A DNA stretch of 64,000 bases from DATLZU01 sp051293835 (GCA_051293835.1 JBPKMA010000002.1:310001-374000); one strand, 5' to 3'; shown: positions 34,326 to 44,094, counted from the first letter of the stretch. Made by a program: numbers and translations. Notes: generated from the sequence alone by a model not told the origin.

Positions 34326-35468
34326 GTGGTTGATATTCTCATGCCCCAACTTGGCGAAAGCATCGCCGAAGGGACCATTATTAAATGGATGATTCCGCCC
34401 GGCGGCCGGATCGAGAAGGACCAGCCGTTGTTGGAAGTCGAAACCGACAAGGTCTCGCTCGAAATCCCCTCCCCAGCCACTGGAGTGCTGAGCGAAGTTC
34501 TGGTGCAGGCCGGCCAGACAGTGCCGATCGGCACGTTACTTGGGCGGTTGGAAAGCGAGCAGCCCTCGACCGGCGTTATCAACCGTGTCGGCGGCGTGGT
34601 CGTCCGCCCGATGGAACCATCCGCCGCCGGGCCGGACCACTACTCCCCGGCCGTCAGGCAACTGGCGAAGGAGCATGGCGTGGACCTGTCGCAGATCACC
34701 GGCACCGGCGCGGGGGGACGGGTGACCAAGAAGGACGTCCTGAACTTTGTGGCCCGGCGGGCCGCGGCCCACGGGCCGCGGCCCGCCGAGGCGCCTTCGG
34801 CAGGCGAAGAAATCCTGCCGCTGACGCCGATGCGCAAGACTATTGCCGAGCGGATGATCAAGAGCCGCCAAACCTCGGCCCATGTGACCACGTTCTTCGA
34901 AGCGGACTTTAGCGCCATCGCCAGATTCCGCGAAGGACGTTCGTTGACTTACCTCCCTTTCGTCATCATCGCGGTTACCCGCGCGATCAAAGACGTCCCC
35001 ATCCTGAACTCGTCGTGGGGGGACCAGGGAATCATCATCAAAAAAGACATCCATATCGGCATCGCAGTCGCGCTGGAGGACGGGCTCCTGGTGCCGGTCG
35101 TGCGGCACGCAGACCAGAAGGGGCTCCTGCAATTAGGCCGGGAAGTCGCCGATCTGGCAGAGCGGGCGAGGACCAAGAAACTGACCCCCGAGGAGGTGCA
35201 GAGCGGCACATTCACGATCACCAATCACGGCGGGTTCGGCAGCCTTTTCAGCACACCGATCATCCATCAGCCGCAGATCGCGATTCTCGGCGTTGGGGCG
35301 GTGCAGAAACGCGTCGTCGTGATCAACGACGCCATCGCAATCCGACCGATGTGCTATCTGAGCCTGTCGTTCGACCACCGGGTGATCGATGGCGCGACGG
35401 CCGATCAGTTTATGGCCAAAGTGAAACAGTACCTTGAACAGAGCGAGTGGGAGAAGTTCCTGGGATGA
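34326..35468 (+). CDS. Dihydrolipoamide acyltransferase (E2) of a 2-oxoacid dehydrogenase
   Basis: 380 residues in three parts. A lipoyl domain (1-80) carries the lipoylated Lys at about 42 in EVETDKVSLEIPS. A peripheral-subunit-binding domain covers about 105-142 (YSPAVRQLAKEHGVDLSQIT). A Pro/Ala-rich linker encoded by GC-palindromic DNA leads to the acyltransferase domain with the catalytic His in SFDHRVIDGA. The GTG start at 34326 has GGAGGG upstream. The E3 (lipoamide dehydrogenase) is not nearby. Confidence 0.94.
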   Translation: MVDILMPQLGESIAEGTIIKWMIPPGGRIEKDQPLLEVETDKVSLEIPSPATGVLSEVLVQAGQTVPIGTLLGRLESEQPSTGVINRVGGVVVRPMEPSAAGPDHYSPAVRQLAKEHGVDLSQITGTGAGGRVTKKDVLNFVARRAAAHGPRPAEAPSAGEEILPLTPMRKTIAERMIKSRQTSAHVTTFFEADFSAIARFREGRSLTYLPFVIIAVTRAIKDVPILNSSWGDQGIIIKKDIHIGIAVALEDGLLVPVVRHADQKGLLQLGREVADLAERARTKKLTPEEVQSGTFTITNHGGFGSLFSTPIIHQPQIAILGVGAVQKRVVVINDAIAIRPMCYLSLSFDHRVIDGATADQFMAKVKQYLEQSEWEKFLG

Positions 35469-35527
35469 AGTCGGCGTCATCCGCATGTTCGGCGTAGAAA
35501 GTGGAAGGAAGGTTCAGGGAGAGTGTG

Positions 35528-36715
35528 ATGAAGACACGGCAAGCCGTCATCGTCAGTGCAGTGCGGACTCCGATGGGGAGTTTCAACGGTGTGTTTAGCC
35601 CCATCCCCGCCACCAAGCTAGGCAGCATTGTGATCGCCGAAGCCTTGAAGCGGATCGACCTGCCACCGGAGCGGGTGGACGAAGTGTTCATGGGCTGTGT
35701 CCTAAGCGCAGGATTGGGGCAGGCGCCGGCCAGACAGGCTGCCATCGGCGCCAAGGTTCCAAATTTTGTCGGCGCGACGACTGTGAACAAGGTCTGCGGG
35801 TCGAGCTTAAAGACCGTCATCATGGCGGCCCAAGCCATCGCCGCGGGTGACGCTCATGTCGTGGTGGCGGGGGGCATGGAAAGCATGACACGCGCGCCCT
35901 ATCTTTTGGAAAAAGCCCGCCAAGGCTACCGGTTAGGCCACGCCGAATTGATTGACAGCCTGGTCAAAGACGGCCTGTGGGACGTCTATAACCAGTTCCA
36001 TATGGGCAAGGGGGGAGAGCTGTGCGCCGCCAAGTACGGGCTGACCCGCTCCGAGTTGGACGACTTTGCGCTTGAAAGCTACCGTCGCGCGCGGGAGGCC
36101 ATCGCCACCGGAGCTTTCAAGCGAGAGATCGTCGCAGTCGAGGTTCCCCAAAAAAAGGGGCCGCCGCTTATTGTGACGGAGGATGAAGAACCTAACCGTG
36201 TGGACCTCAGTAGGCTGCGAAGCTTGAAGCCGGTCTTCCAGGAAGACGGCGTGCTCACCGTGGGGAACTCGCCGTCGTGCAACGACGGCGCAGCGGCGCT
36301 CGTCGTAATGGCTGAGGACGAAGCGGCCGCCCTGGGGCTCAAGCCGATGGCCAGGATCGTCGGCTACGCGGGGGCAGCGTTGGCGCCCGAATGGTTCACT
36401 ATCGCCCCGGTCGAGGCCGTCAAACTTGTACTGAAGAAGACTGGCCTGACGGTGAGCGATATCGACTTATTTGAGATCAACGAAGCTTTCTCCGCCGTAT
36501 CGGTGGCGATCAATCGGGAATTGGGGCTGGATCCTCGCAAGGTCAACGTGAACGGCGGCGCCGTGGCGTTGGGCCATCCCATCGGCGCGACAGGCGCGCG
36601 GATTCTCACAACCTTGCTCTACGCCATGGAGGCCCGTGGCGCTCGACGCGGCCTGGCCGGTCTCTGTATCGGCGGCGGCGAAGCGCTGGCCATGATCGTG
36701 GAACGGCCAAGCTGA
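35528..36715 (+). CDS. Acetyl-CoA C-acetyltransferase (thiolase)
   Basis: 395-residue thiolase with nucleophilic Cys in VNKVCGSSLKTV, His in GHPIGATGARI and Cys in CIGGGEALAM. It most likely cleaves acetoacetyl-CoA (from HMG-CoA lyase and fumarylacetoacetate) or 2-methylacetoacetyl-CoA from isoleucine. GGGAGAG precedes the ATG at 35528. It is distinct from the thiolase at 25741. Confidence 0.94.
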   Translation: MKTRQAVIVSAVRTPMGSFNGVFSPIPATKLGSIVIAEALKRIDLPPERVDEVFMGCVLSAGLGQAPARQAAIGAKVPNFVGATTVNKVCGSSLKTVIMAAQAIAAGDAHVVVAGGMESMTRAPYLLEKARQGYRLGHAELIDSLVKDGLWDVYNQFHMGKGGELCAAKYGLTRSELDDFALESYRRAREAIATGAFKREIVAVEVPQKKGPPLIVTEDEEPNRVDLSRLRSLKPVFQEDGVLTVGNSPSCNDGAAALVVMAEDEAAALGLKPMARIVGYAGAALAPEWFTIAPVEAVKLVLKKTGLTVSDIDLFEINEAFSAVSVAINRELGLDPRKVNVNGGAVALGHPIGATGARILTTLLYAMEARGARRGLAGLCIGGGEALAMIVERPS

Positions 36716-36744
36716 AGCTGAAGAAGGCAACGGATTGCAGGTCC

Positions 36745-37644
36745 ATGCGTCTTGACGACATCAAGACAGTCGGCGTCGTCGGCGCCGGGCAGATGGGGCG
36801 TGGGATCAGCCAGGTCTTCGCCGAGACCGGCTACCAGGTCCTGCTCATCGACGTGGCCGAACCGGCGCTAGAGGAAGCGCTCAAGAAGATCCGTCAGGGA
36901 GTTGAGCGGGCCGTCGAGCGCGGCACCCTCAGCCGGCACCAGGCGGGCAGCGTCATGACGCTGATCCACCCGCTGGTCCACCTCGACCGGCTCCGCGACG
37001 CCCAGCTCGTCATCGAAGCGATTCCCGAGGACCTTGTGCTCAAACAGGAACTGTTCACACGCTTGGATCGCGTGTGCCCGCGCGACACAGTTCTGGCCAG
37101 CAATACCTCGTCCATCTCCATTACGAAGCTTGGCGCAGCCGCGGGCAGGCCGGACCGGGTGGTCGGATTGCACTTCATGAACCCAGCGCCGGTGATGCGG
37201 CTGGTCGAAGTGGTGCGCGGCCTGGAGACTTCTGAGCACACGATCAACCTCGCGCTCGACCTGGTGCGGCGCCTGGGCAAGACGCCGGTGGTCTGCAAAG
37301 ACGTGCCAGGGTTCATTGTCAATCGCGTCCTCATCCCCATGATCAACGAAGCCATCTTCGCGCTCGAAGAAGGGGTTGGTACGGCCGAGGACATCGATCT
37401 TGCCCTGACCGCCGGCGCGAATCATCCCCTCGGACCGCTCGCGCTGGCGGATCGGATCGGCTTAGACACCGTGCTGGCGATCTGCGAGGTCCTCCATGCG
37501 GATTTTGGCGACCCCAAGTTCCGGCCCTGTCCCCTGCTACGCAAGTACGTTGAAGCGGGATGGTTGGGACGCAAGAGCGGACGCGGATTCTACGTATACG
37601 AGCCGAGCGGCGATCCACGCGAGGCGACGGCGAGGAAGGTCTGA
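36745..37644 (+). CDS. 3-hydroxyacyl/3-hydroxybutyryl-CoA dehydrogenase
   Basis: 299 residues, the single-domain HBD type. NAD-binding GAGQMGRGISQVFAE, IEAIPEDLVLKQ, SNTSSISITKLG, HFMNPAPVMRLVEV and GFIVNRVLIPMINEA, ending GRGFYVYEP. It lies between thiolase and methylmalonyl-CoA mutase and fits the oxidation of branched 3-hydroxyacyl-CoA. Confidence 0.94.
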   Translation: MRLDDIKTVGVVGAGQMGRGISQVFAETGYQVLLIDVAEPALEEALKKIRQGVERAVERGTLSRHQAGSVMTLIHPLVHLDRLRDAQLVIEAIPEDLVLKQELFTRLDRVCPRDTVLASNTSSISITKLGAAAGRPDRVVGLHFMNPAPVMRLVEVVRGLETSEHTINLALDLVRRLGKTPVVCKDVPGFIVNRVLIPMINEAIFALEEGVGTAEDIDLALTAGANHPLGPLALADRIGLDTVLAICEVLHADFGDPKFRPCPLLRKYVEAGWLGRKSGRGFYVYEPSGDPREATARKV

Positions 37645-37688
37645 TCTCTTGCTCGCGGCCGCCCGGTCCGAGCTGAAGGTACGAAACG

Positions 37689-39284
37689 ATGCAAGAGCGC
37701 AAATCACGATTCACGTCTCTCTCAGGGTTGGAGATTCAGCGCGTCTACACCGCCGACGACCTCAAGGGCTGGACCCCCGACACCGAGCTCGGCGCGCCGG
37801 GTGAATTTCCCTATACCCGCGGCGTCTATCCTACGATGTATCGCGGCCGGCTGTGGACCATGCGTCAGTTCGCCGGCTTCGGCAGCGCGGAGGACACCAA
37901 CCGCCGTTTCAAATACCTGCTTCAGCACGGGCAGACTGGGTTGAGCGTCGCCTTCGACATGCCGACCCTGATGGGGCTGGACGCGGACGATCCGCGCGCG
38001 CACGGCGAGGTGGGCTATTGCGGCGTCGCGATCTCCTGCCTCGCCGACATGGAACGGTTGTTCGAGGACATCCCCTTGGATCAGGTCACGACATCGATGA
38101 CCATCAACGGCCCGGCAGCCGTCATCTTCGCCATGTACCTGGCGGTAGCGGAAAAGCAGGGGATTCCCTTCGAGCGCCTGGATGGCACCCTCCAGAATGA
38201 CATTCTGAAAGAGTACATCGCGCAGAAAGAATGGTTGTTCCCGCCCGAACCGTCGCTCCGGCTCATTACGGACATAATCGCCTACTGCGCCAAATCCGTT
38301 CCCAAATGGCACCCGGTCAGCATCAGCGGCTATCACATCCGCGAAGCCGGTTCGACGGCGGTCCAGGAGTTGGCTTTCACGCTGTACGACGGCCTAACCT
38401 ACGTAGAGGAAGCGATGAAGGCCGGGCTGGCGGTGGACGAGTTCGCGCCGCAGTTGTCGTTCTTCTTCAACGTCCACAACGACTTCTTCGAGGAGATCGC
38501 CAAGTTTCGGGCGGCCCGGCGGCTCTGGGCACGCGAGATGGAACGCCGGTACCATCCCAAAGATCCTCGCTCGCTTCAACTCCGCTGCCACGCGCAAACC
38601 GCCGGCTGTTCCCTGACCGCGCAACAGCCGATGAACAATGTCGTCAGGACGACGCTCCAGGCCCTCGCCGCGGTGTTGGGAGGAACCCAATCGCTCCATA
38701 CCAACTCCATGGACGAAACGCTAGCCTTGCCGACCGAGGAGGCAGTCAAGCTGGCCTTGCGGACGCAGCAGATCATCGCCTATGAAAGCGAGGTGACAAA
38801 CACCGTGGACCCTCTCGGCGGCTCGTATTATATCGAGACGCTTACCAATCGTTTGGAAGAAGGCGCGCGCGAGTACTTTCGCAAGCTCGATGCCATGGGC
38901 GGCATGGTCAAGGCCATCGAACGCGGGTTCCCACAGCGCGAAATTCTGGAAGCTTCGCAGCGCTATCAGCGCGAGGTTGAGCAAAAAGAACGAATGATCG
39001 TCGGCGTCAACGAATACGTGGAACAAGAGTCCCGTCCGATTCCCATCTTGCGGATCAGCCCGGAGGTGGAGCGGGAGCAGGTCGCACGGCTTTCCGATCT
39101 CCGCAAGGCGCGAGACCCCTATAAGATGGCTGGGGCGTTGGAAGAGTTGCAGCAGGCCGCCGCCTGCAACGAGAACGTGATGCCCTACCTGATCGAAGCG
39201 GTGAAGGCGAAGGCGACCTTGGGGGAGATTTGTGCGGCGCTCAAGGAAGTATTCGGGACATATAGAGAGCCGGTGGTGCTATAG
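37689..39284 (+). CDS. Methylmalonyl-CoA mutase catalytic subunit (large, without B12 domain)
   Basis: Interconverts methylmalonyl-CoA and succinyl-CoA with adenosylcobalamin. It is the 531-residue TIM-barrel subunit. Substrate-binding features are YPTMYRGRLWTMRQFAGFG, SVAFDMPTLMGLD, NDILKEYIAQ, SGYHIREAGST and HTNSMDETLALPTEEA. The B12-binding domain is absent and is encoded separately at 40196. Related mutases acting on isobutyryl- or ethylmalonyl-CoA share the architecture. The short MeaB and propionate genes nearby favour methylmalonyl-CoA. Confidence 0.92.
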   Translation: MQERKSRFTSLSGLEIQRVYTADDLKGWTPDTELGAPGEFPYTRGVYPTMYRGRLWTMRQFAGFGSAEDTNRRFKYLLQHGQTGLSVAFDMPTLMGLDADDPRAHGEVGYCGVAISCLADMERLFEDIPLDQVTTSMTINGPAAVIFAMYLAVAEKQGIPFERLDGTLQNDILKEYIAQKEWLFPPEPSLRLITDIIAYCAKSVPKWHPVSISGYHIREAGSTAVQELAFTLYDGLTYVEEAMKAGLAVDEFAPQLSFFFNVHNDFFEEIAKFRAARRLWAREMERRYHPKDPRSLQLRCHAQTAGCSLTAQQPMNNVVRTTLQALAAVLGGTQSLHTNSMDETLALPTEEAVKLALRTQQIIAYESEVTNTVDPLGGSYYIETLTNRLEEGAREYFRKLDAMGGMVKAIERGFPQREILEASQRYQREVEQKERMIVGVNEYVEQESRPIPILRISPEVEREQVARLSDLRKARDPYKMAGALEELQQAAACNENVMPYLIEAVKAKATLGEICAALKEVFGTYREPVVL

Positions 39285-39319
39285 AACCCTCCAGCTTGAG
39301 CTGAACACTTGCAAGCAAC

Positions 39320-40162
39320 ATGAAGCTCGGTGCATTTGAGATCTACCCGGTCGCCGACGGCCGGTTCCGGTTGGACGGCGGCGCGATGTTCGGGGTTGTG
39401 CCGAAGGTCCTCTGGGAACAGTGTTGTCCAGCGGACGAGCAGAACCGCATTCAGTTGAGCGTGACCTGCCTGTTAGTCCGGGCACACGGGAAAAACATCC
39501 TGGTGGATACGGGCCTCGGCGATAAGTGGGACGCCAAATACCGCGAGCGGTTCGCGATCGACCGCACGCCGACCCTGCTCGAATCGCTGAAGGAGCATGG
39601 CGTCGCGGCCGAGGACATTCATCTCGTCATCAATACGCACCTCCACTTCGACCATGCGGGCGGGAATACGTTGCGGCAGGGCCTGCAGGTCGTGCCTGCG
39701 TTTCCCAAGGCTTCTTACACCGTTCAGCGGGGTGAATACGAAGACGCGATGTCGGCTAACGAGCGAACGAAAGCCAGCTATCGCGAGGAGAACTTCGTTC
39801 CGCTCGCACAGGAACACCGGTGGGAATTCCTCAACGGCGATGCCGAGCTCGTGCCCGGTGTATCCGTAGTGGTGACGCACGGCCACACGACCCATCATCA
39901 AAGCGTGAAGATCGAGTCGGAAGGCCAGGTGGCTTTCTTCCTCGGGGACCTGATTCCCACTGTCTCGCATCTGCCTCTGCCCTATATCATGGGGTACGAT
40001 CTCTATCCGTTGCAGACATTGGAGACCAAACGGAAGGTGCTCCGGCGCGCCTGCGACGAGAATTGGCTGCTGATCTTCGAACATGACCCAGCTATTGTGA
40101 TGGGGTATGTGCGGCTGGATAGGGAGGAGAAATATTTCGTGGAGCCGGTCAGGGTTTCGTGA
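39320..40162 (+). CDS. Metallo-beta-lactamase-fold hydrolase between the mutase subunits
   Basis: A 280-residue binuclear zinc hydrolase. Zinc motif THLHFDHAGG, later His in VVVTHGHTTHHQSV, Asp in FFLGDLIPTV and a final His in LLIFEHDPAIV. No signal peptide, so it is cytoplasmic. Its substrate is unknown; the family includes thioesterases, glyoxalases and lactonases. Its place between the large subunit and the B12 subunit of the mutase suggests a service role such as hydrolysing an off-path CoA thioester, which is inference. Confidence 0.88.
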   Translation: MKLGAFEIYPVADGRFRLDGGAMFGVVPKVLWEQCCPADEQNRIQLSVTCLLVRAHGKNILVDTGLGDKWDAKYRERFAIDRTPTLLESLKEHGVAAEDIHLVINTHLHFDHAGGNTLRQGLQVVPAFPKASYTVQRGEYEDAMSANERTKASYREENFVPLAQEHRWEFLNGDAELVPGVSVVVTHGHTTHHQSVKIESEGQVAFFLGDLIPTVSHLPLPYIMGYDLYPLQTLETKRKVLRRACDENWLLIFEHDPAIVMGYVRLDREEKYFVEPVRVS

Positions 40163-40195
40163 TGACGTGATCACACGGCTCCCTCAGGCACAGCC

Positions 40196-40603
40196 ATGAC
40201 TGTCACGGTGAAGCCCATTCGCGTACTAATCGGCAAAGTCGGTCTCGACGGCCACGACCGAGGCGTCAAACTAGTCGCACGAGCCCTCCGCGACGCCGGC
40301 ATGGAGGTGATCTACACAGGCCTCCATCAGACGCCGGAACAAGTCGTAAGCGCCGCCATCCAGGAAGACGTCGACGCGATCGGGTTGAGCGTTCTTTCCG
40401 GCGCCCACAACACGCTCTTCATTCGCGTGTTGGAATTGTTGAAGGAACAGGGGGCAGAGGACATTGCCGTGTTCGGCGGGGGAATCATCCCGGACGAAGA
40501 CGTGCCGCGTCTGAAAGCGGCCGGCGTGCGGGGACTGTTCCGGCCTGGCACGCCGATGCACGAGATCGTGGAGTTTGTCAAAGGGCTCAAGCTGCACCGG
40601 TAG
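40196..40603 (+). CDS. Methylmalonyl-CoA mutase B12-binding subunit
   Basis: 135 residues, a stand-alone cobalamin-binding domain. The base-off His-on motif is DGHDRG in GKVGLDGHDRGVKL, with the following conserved GLSVLSGAHNTLF and FGGGIIPDED. It pairs with the 531-residue catalytic subunit to make the holoenzyme. Confidence 0.95.
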   Translation: MTVTVKPIRVLIGKVGLDGHDRGVKLVARALRDAGMEVIYTGLHQTPEQVVSAAIQEDVDAIGLSVLSGAHNTLFIRVLELLKEQGAEDIAVFGGGIIPDEDVPRLKAAGVRGLFRPGTPMHEIVEFVKGLKLHR

Positions 40604-40617
40604 AGAGGCTGGCTGCT

Positions 40618-42222
40618 ATGCGCGTACTCAAGACGGCGGTGGTCGCGACCTCGGATGAGTTTCGACAGAATCAGCGGCATTACGAAAACCTCCTGGCCGA
40701 CCTGAAGAAACACCTCGCTCAGGCCCAAGCCGGAGGACCGGCCGATGCGGTGGCGTTGCAGAAGAAACGGGGCAAACTCACCGCCCGCGAGCGGATCGCC
40801 GCCCTCCTTGACCCCGATTCGGCTTGGCTTGAGCTTAGTCCCCTGGCGGCCTTCGGCCTGTACGACAATCAGGTTCCCGCTGCCGGATTGATTACGGGGA
40901 TCGGATACATCTGCGGACGTCCCTGTGTGATCGCCGCCAACGATGCGACCGTCAAAGGCGGTACCTACTTCCCCCTCACGGTCAAAAAGCATCTCCGGGC
41001 CCAGGAAATCGCGCTGGAGAACCGCCTCCCGACGATCTATTTGGTGGATTCCGGTGGCGTGTTTCTCCCCTTGCAGGCCGAAGTCTTCGCGGATCGGGAT
41101 CACTTCGGGCGCATCTTTTATAACCAGGCCCGCCTTTCGGCATTGGGCATTCCGCAGATCGCCGTGGTTATGGGCATGTGCACGGCCGGGGGCGCATATG
41201 TCCCGGCCATGTGCGATGAGAACGTGATCGTTAAGGGGACCGGCACCATCTATCTTGCCGGACCGCCACTCGTCAAAGCAGCCACCGGCGAGGACGTGAC
41301 CCCGGAGGCGCTGGGCGGGGCCGACCTCCATACCCGGCTCTCCGGGGTGAGCGACCACCTGGCGGAAGACGACCATGACGCGCTGGAGATCTGCCGTTCC
41401 ATCGTCGCCACCCTGGGCAAGAAGCCTCCCAAGCCCCGCCGCGGTGAGATCGAGGAGCCGCTCTACCCAGCAAGTGACTTGTACGGACTGATCCCGAGCA
41501 ATCCACGCCAGACGTTCGAGGTGCGAGAGGTCATCGCGCGTCTGGTGGACGGCAGCCGCTTTCACGAGTTTAAGGCCCGGTACGGACAGACGCTGGTCTG
41601 CGGCTTCGCCCATTGGATGGGCCATCAGGTCGGCATCGTGGCAAACAACGGCGTGCTCCTGTCTGAAGCCGCGCTGAAGGGAGCGCACTTTGTCCAACTC
41701 TGCGGTCAGCGGCGCATCCCGCTGATCTTCCTTCAGAACATTACCGGCTTTATGGTCGGTCGGGAGTATGAAGCACGGGGAATCATCAAAGACGGCGCTA
41801 AGATGGTGCAAGCCGTGGCCACGACGGAGGTGCCGAAATTCACGGTGATCATCGGCGCGTCACACGGCGCCGGCAACTATGCCATGTGCGGGCGAGGTTA
41901 CAACCCTCGGTTCCTCTTTCTCTGGCCCAATGCGCGGGTCTCGGTGATGGGCCCCTGGCAGGCGGCCCAGGTGCTGGTGACGGTGAAACAGCAGCAGCTC
42001 GAACGGGAGGGTAAGAGCCTGTCGGACGAAGAGCGGCAGCGCATCACCGAGTCCATTCTGCAGCAATATGAGCGGGAGGGGAGCCCCTATTTCAGCACCG
42101 CTCGCTTGTGGGACGATGGGATCATCGACCCAGCGGAGACGCGCCGCGTCCTCGGCCTGTGCCTCGATCTCGCCGCTACGTCTCCGATCCGCGAGAGCCG
42201 CGCGCCGGTGTTCCGGATGTGA
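40618..42222 (+). CDS. liuB: Methylcrotonyl-CoA carboxylase beta (carboxyltransferase) subunit
   Basis: Transfers CO2 from carboxybiotin to 3-methylcrotonyl-CoA in leucine breakdown. It is 534 residues with features characteristic of MCC-beta: FGRIFYNQARLSALGIPQIA, MCTAGGAYVPAMCDE, LQNITGFMVGREYEA and GAGNYAMCGRGYNPRFL. A propionyl-CoA carboxylase beta would not show this pattern. The biotin carboxylase/BCCP alpha subunit is not in the window. It starts 14 nt after the B12 subunit. Confidence 0.92.
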   Translation: MRVLKTAVVATSDEFRQNQRHYENLLADLKKHLAQAQAGGPADAVALQKKRGKLTARERIAALLDPDSAWLELSPLAAFGLYDNQVPAAGLITGIGYICGRPCVIAANDATVKGGTYFPLTVKKHLRAQEIALENRLPTIYLVDSGGVFLPLQAEVFADRDHFGRIFYNQARLSALGIPQIAVVMGMCTAGGAYVPAMCDENVIVKGTGTIYLAGPPLVKAATGEDVTPEALGGADLHTRLSGVSDHLAEDDHDALEICRSIVATLGKKPPKPRRGEIEEPLYPASDLYGLIPSNPRQTFEVREVIARLVDGSRFHEFKARYGQTLVCGFAHWMGHQVGIVANNGVLLSEAALKGAHFVQLCGQRRIPLIFLQNITGFMVGREYEARGIIKDGAKMVQAVATTEVPKFTVIIGASHGAGNYAMCGRGYNPRFLFLWPNARVSVMGPWQAAQVLVTVKQQQLEREGKSLSDEERQRITESILQQYEREGSPYFSTARLWDDGIIDPAETRRVLGLCLDLAATSPIRESRAPVFRM

Positions 42223-42326
42223 CCCCCTGCCAACGCACCTCTGGAATGAGGTAAGTTGGGTTGAGAGCCGCCAGTTGCCGGCTGTTCGTATGGGATCCCC
42301 GCTAAATAAAAAATAAGGATGAACCC

Positions 42327-43166
42327 ATGCCCCGATTCAACACTCTTTTGGTCGAGTTCTCGCATGGCATTGCGCGCGTCACCCTGAATCGACCCGAACA
42401 ACGGAACGCGTTTGACGCCGTAATGGTCGATGAGCTGCGAAAGGTTTTCGAGGAACTGAGCGCCGACCCCTCGGTACGAGGCGTAGTGCTGGCCGGAGCC
42501 GGTCCGGTTTTCTGCGCCGGTGCGGACCTTCGGTGGATGAGACCGGATCCGCCCGTGTCTGTAGCGCAGGCGCGTGAAGACGCGGAACGGCTGATGCGGA
42601 TGTATCGCGCGATCGATGAATGCTCCTGTCCCGTGATCGGCCGCATCCATGGCTCGGCCTTCGGGGGCGGAGTCGGCTTGCTGGCGGTCTGCGACATCGT
42701 CGTCTCGTCCCAGGACGCAGTCTTTGCGCTCAGCGAGGTCAAGCTGGGACTGGTTCCAGCCGTGATCGCGCCGTTCCTGTTGCGCAAAGCCGGCGAATCG
42801 TTTGTCCGCCGCTACTGTCTGACCGGCGAAGCCTTTTCCGCTGCGGTGGCTAAACAGTTCAACCTAATTCACGACATCGTCGCGCAAGAGGGACTCGACA
42901 AGCGAACCGACGAACTGATCGAAGCGGTCTTGCACCTGGCACCCCTAGCGGCGCAACACACCAAAGCGTTGTTCCGCCGAATTCTTCGGTTGCCCGACGC
43001 GGATCAATGGACAGTGTGCGCGCACGCCAGCGCGGAGGCCAGACTGTCGACGGAAGCCCAAGAAGGACTCCGGGCCTTCTGGGAGAAACGTGCCCCGGCG
43101 TGGGCCGAAGAACGAACCGAGCGTGGATCGTCCCTTGCACCCGAACGCGCGTTCCGACGAACCTGA
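42327..43166 (+). CDS. liuC: Methylglutaconyl-CoA hydratase-like enoyl-CoA hydratase
   Basis: A crotonase of 279 residues. Oxyanion motif FCAGADLRWMR, catalytic region GRIHGSAFGGGVGLLAVCDI and ALSEVKLGLVPAVIAPF, a pattern typical of LiuC/AUH. It would hydrate 3-methylglutaconyl-CoA to HMG-CoA, fitting the carboxylase before it and HMG-CoA lyase after it. The 104-nt gap upstream includes an A-rich stretch before a weak AAGG ribosome site. Confidence 0.88.
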   Translation: MPRFNTLLVEFSHGIARVTLNRPEQRNAFDAVMVDELRKVFEELSADPSVRGVVLAGAGPVFCAGADLRWMRPDPPVSVAQAREDAERLMRMYRAIDECSCPVIGRIHGSAFGGGVGLLAVCDIVVSSQDAVFALSEVKLGLVPAVIAPFLLRKAGESFVRRYCLTGEAFSAAVAKQFNLIHDIVAQEGLDKRTDELIEAVLHLAPLAAQHTKALFRRILRLPDADQWTVCAHASAEARLSTEAQEGLRAFWEKRAPAWAEERTERGSSLAPERAFRRT

Positions 43167-44094
43167 TCCTCGTTCGCCCCATGTGCGGATCATCGAGGTC
43201 AGTCCACGGGACGGCCTGCAGAACGAGCCGGAGATCGTACCGACCGACGACAAGGTCGCCTTTGTCAACGCGTTGTCGAGGACCGGCGTCGGCGAGATCG
43301 AAGTCGGCTCGTTCGTCTCCCCTGTGGCCGTGCCGCAACTGGCGGACACCGACGAGGTATTCCGTAAGATCGAGCGGGTGCCCGGCGTTATCTACTCGGC
43401 GCTGGTGCCGAACGAGCGCGGGCTGGAACGGGCGCGGGCGGTCTCGGCGCAGAAGATCGCGGTCTTCACCGCCGCTTCCGAGACCTTCACGCAGCGCAAC
43501 ATCAAGGCGACGATCCGCGAATCGCTGGAACGATTCCGGCCCGTGGTGGCTGGCGCCAAACGCGACGGCATGGTCGTGCGGGGGTATGTCTCCACCGCTG
43601 TGTTCTGTCCCTACGAAGGCCGGATCGCGCCGACACGGGTGACGGATGTGATGAAACAGCTCCTCGACCTGGGTGTGGACGAGATCTCGCTGGGGGACAC
43701 GATCGGGAAGGCGGCGCCGCCCGATGTGCGGCGGCTCCTGGACGCGGCACTGCCGTGCCTTTCAAAGGACCGCCTCACACTCCATTTTCACGACACGCAC
43801 GGGATGGCGGTTGCCAACGCGTTGACCGCCTGGTGGGAATACGGGGTCGAGGCATTCGACAGTTCTGCCGGAGGCTTGGGAGGTTGTCCCTACGCCCCCG
43901 GTGCATCCGGCAATGTAGCCACCGAAGACTTGGTGTATGCGTTGAAAGCCTCCGGCGCAACGGTGCCGGTGGATGAAACCCAAGTGGTGACAGCTGCTCG
44001 GCGACTCACCCGGCATCTGCGCCATGGGTTGACCTCGCGGCTGTCGGCTTTGACAATAGACACGGAGTGCGGGGCTGGGGCTCGGGAGCCATGA
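43090..44094 (+). CDS. liuE: Hydroxymethylglutaryl-CoA lyase
   Basis: Cleaves HMG-CoA to acetyl-CoA and acetoacetate, the last step of leucine catabolism. DRE-TIM family: EVSPRDGLQNEPE with catalytic Arg/Asp, VRGYVSTAVFCPYEG, HFHDTHGMAVANAL metal histidines, and GGLGGCPYAPGASGNVATED with the catalytic Cys. The GTG at 43090 has GGGAG upstream and overlaps liuC by 77 nt; GTG 43123 or 43192 are alternatives. Confidence 0.92.
   Translation: MPRRGPKNEPSVDRPLHPNARSDEPDPRSPHVRIIEVSPRDGLQNEPEIVPTDDKVAFVNALSRTGVGEIEVGSFVSPVAVPQLADTDEVFRKIERVPGVIYSALVPNERGLERARAVSAQKIAVFTAASETFTQRNIKATIRESLERFRPVVAGAKRDGMVVRGYVSTAVFCPYEGRIAPTRVTDVMKQLLDLGVDEISLGDTIGKAAPPDVRRLLDAALPCLSKDRLTLHFHDTHGMAVANALTAWWEYGVEAFDSSAGGLGGCPYAPGASGNVATEDLVYALKASGATVPVDETQVVTAARRLTRHLRHGLTSRLSALTIDTECGAGAREP

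Noticed and set aside
34750..34795. Strong GC palindromes (GGGCCGCGGCCC type) considered as a regulatory hairpin
   Set aside because: They encode the Ala/Pro/Arg linker of the E2 protein inside an uninterrupted gene; composition explains them.
40327..41811. 494-residue open frame on the minus strand
   Set aside because: It lies entirely antisense to the B12 subunit and methylcrotonyl-CoA carboxylase beta genes, which carry full family motifs. It is a high-GC shadow frame.
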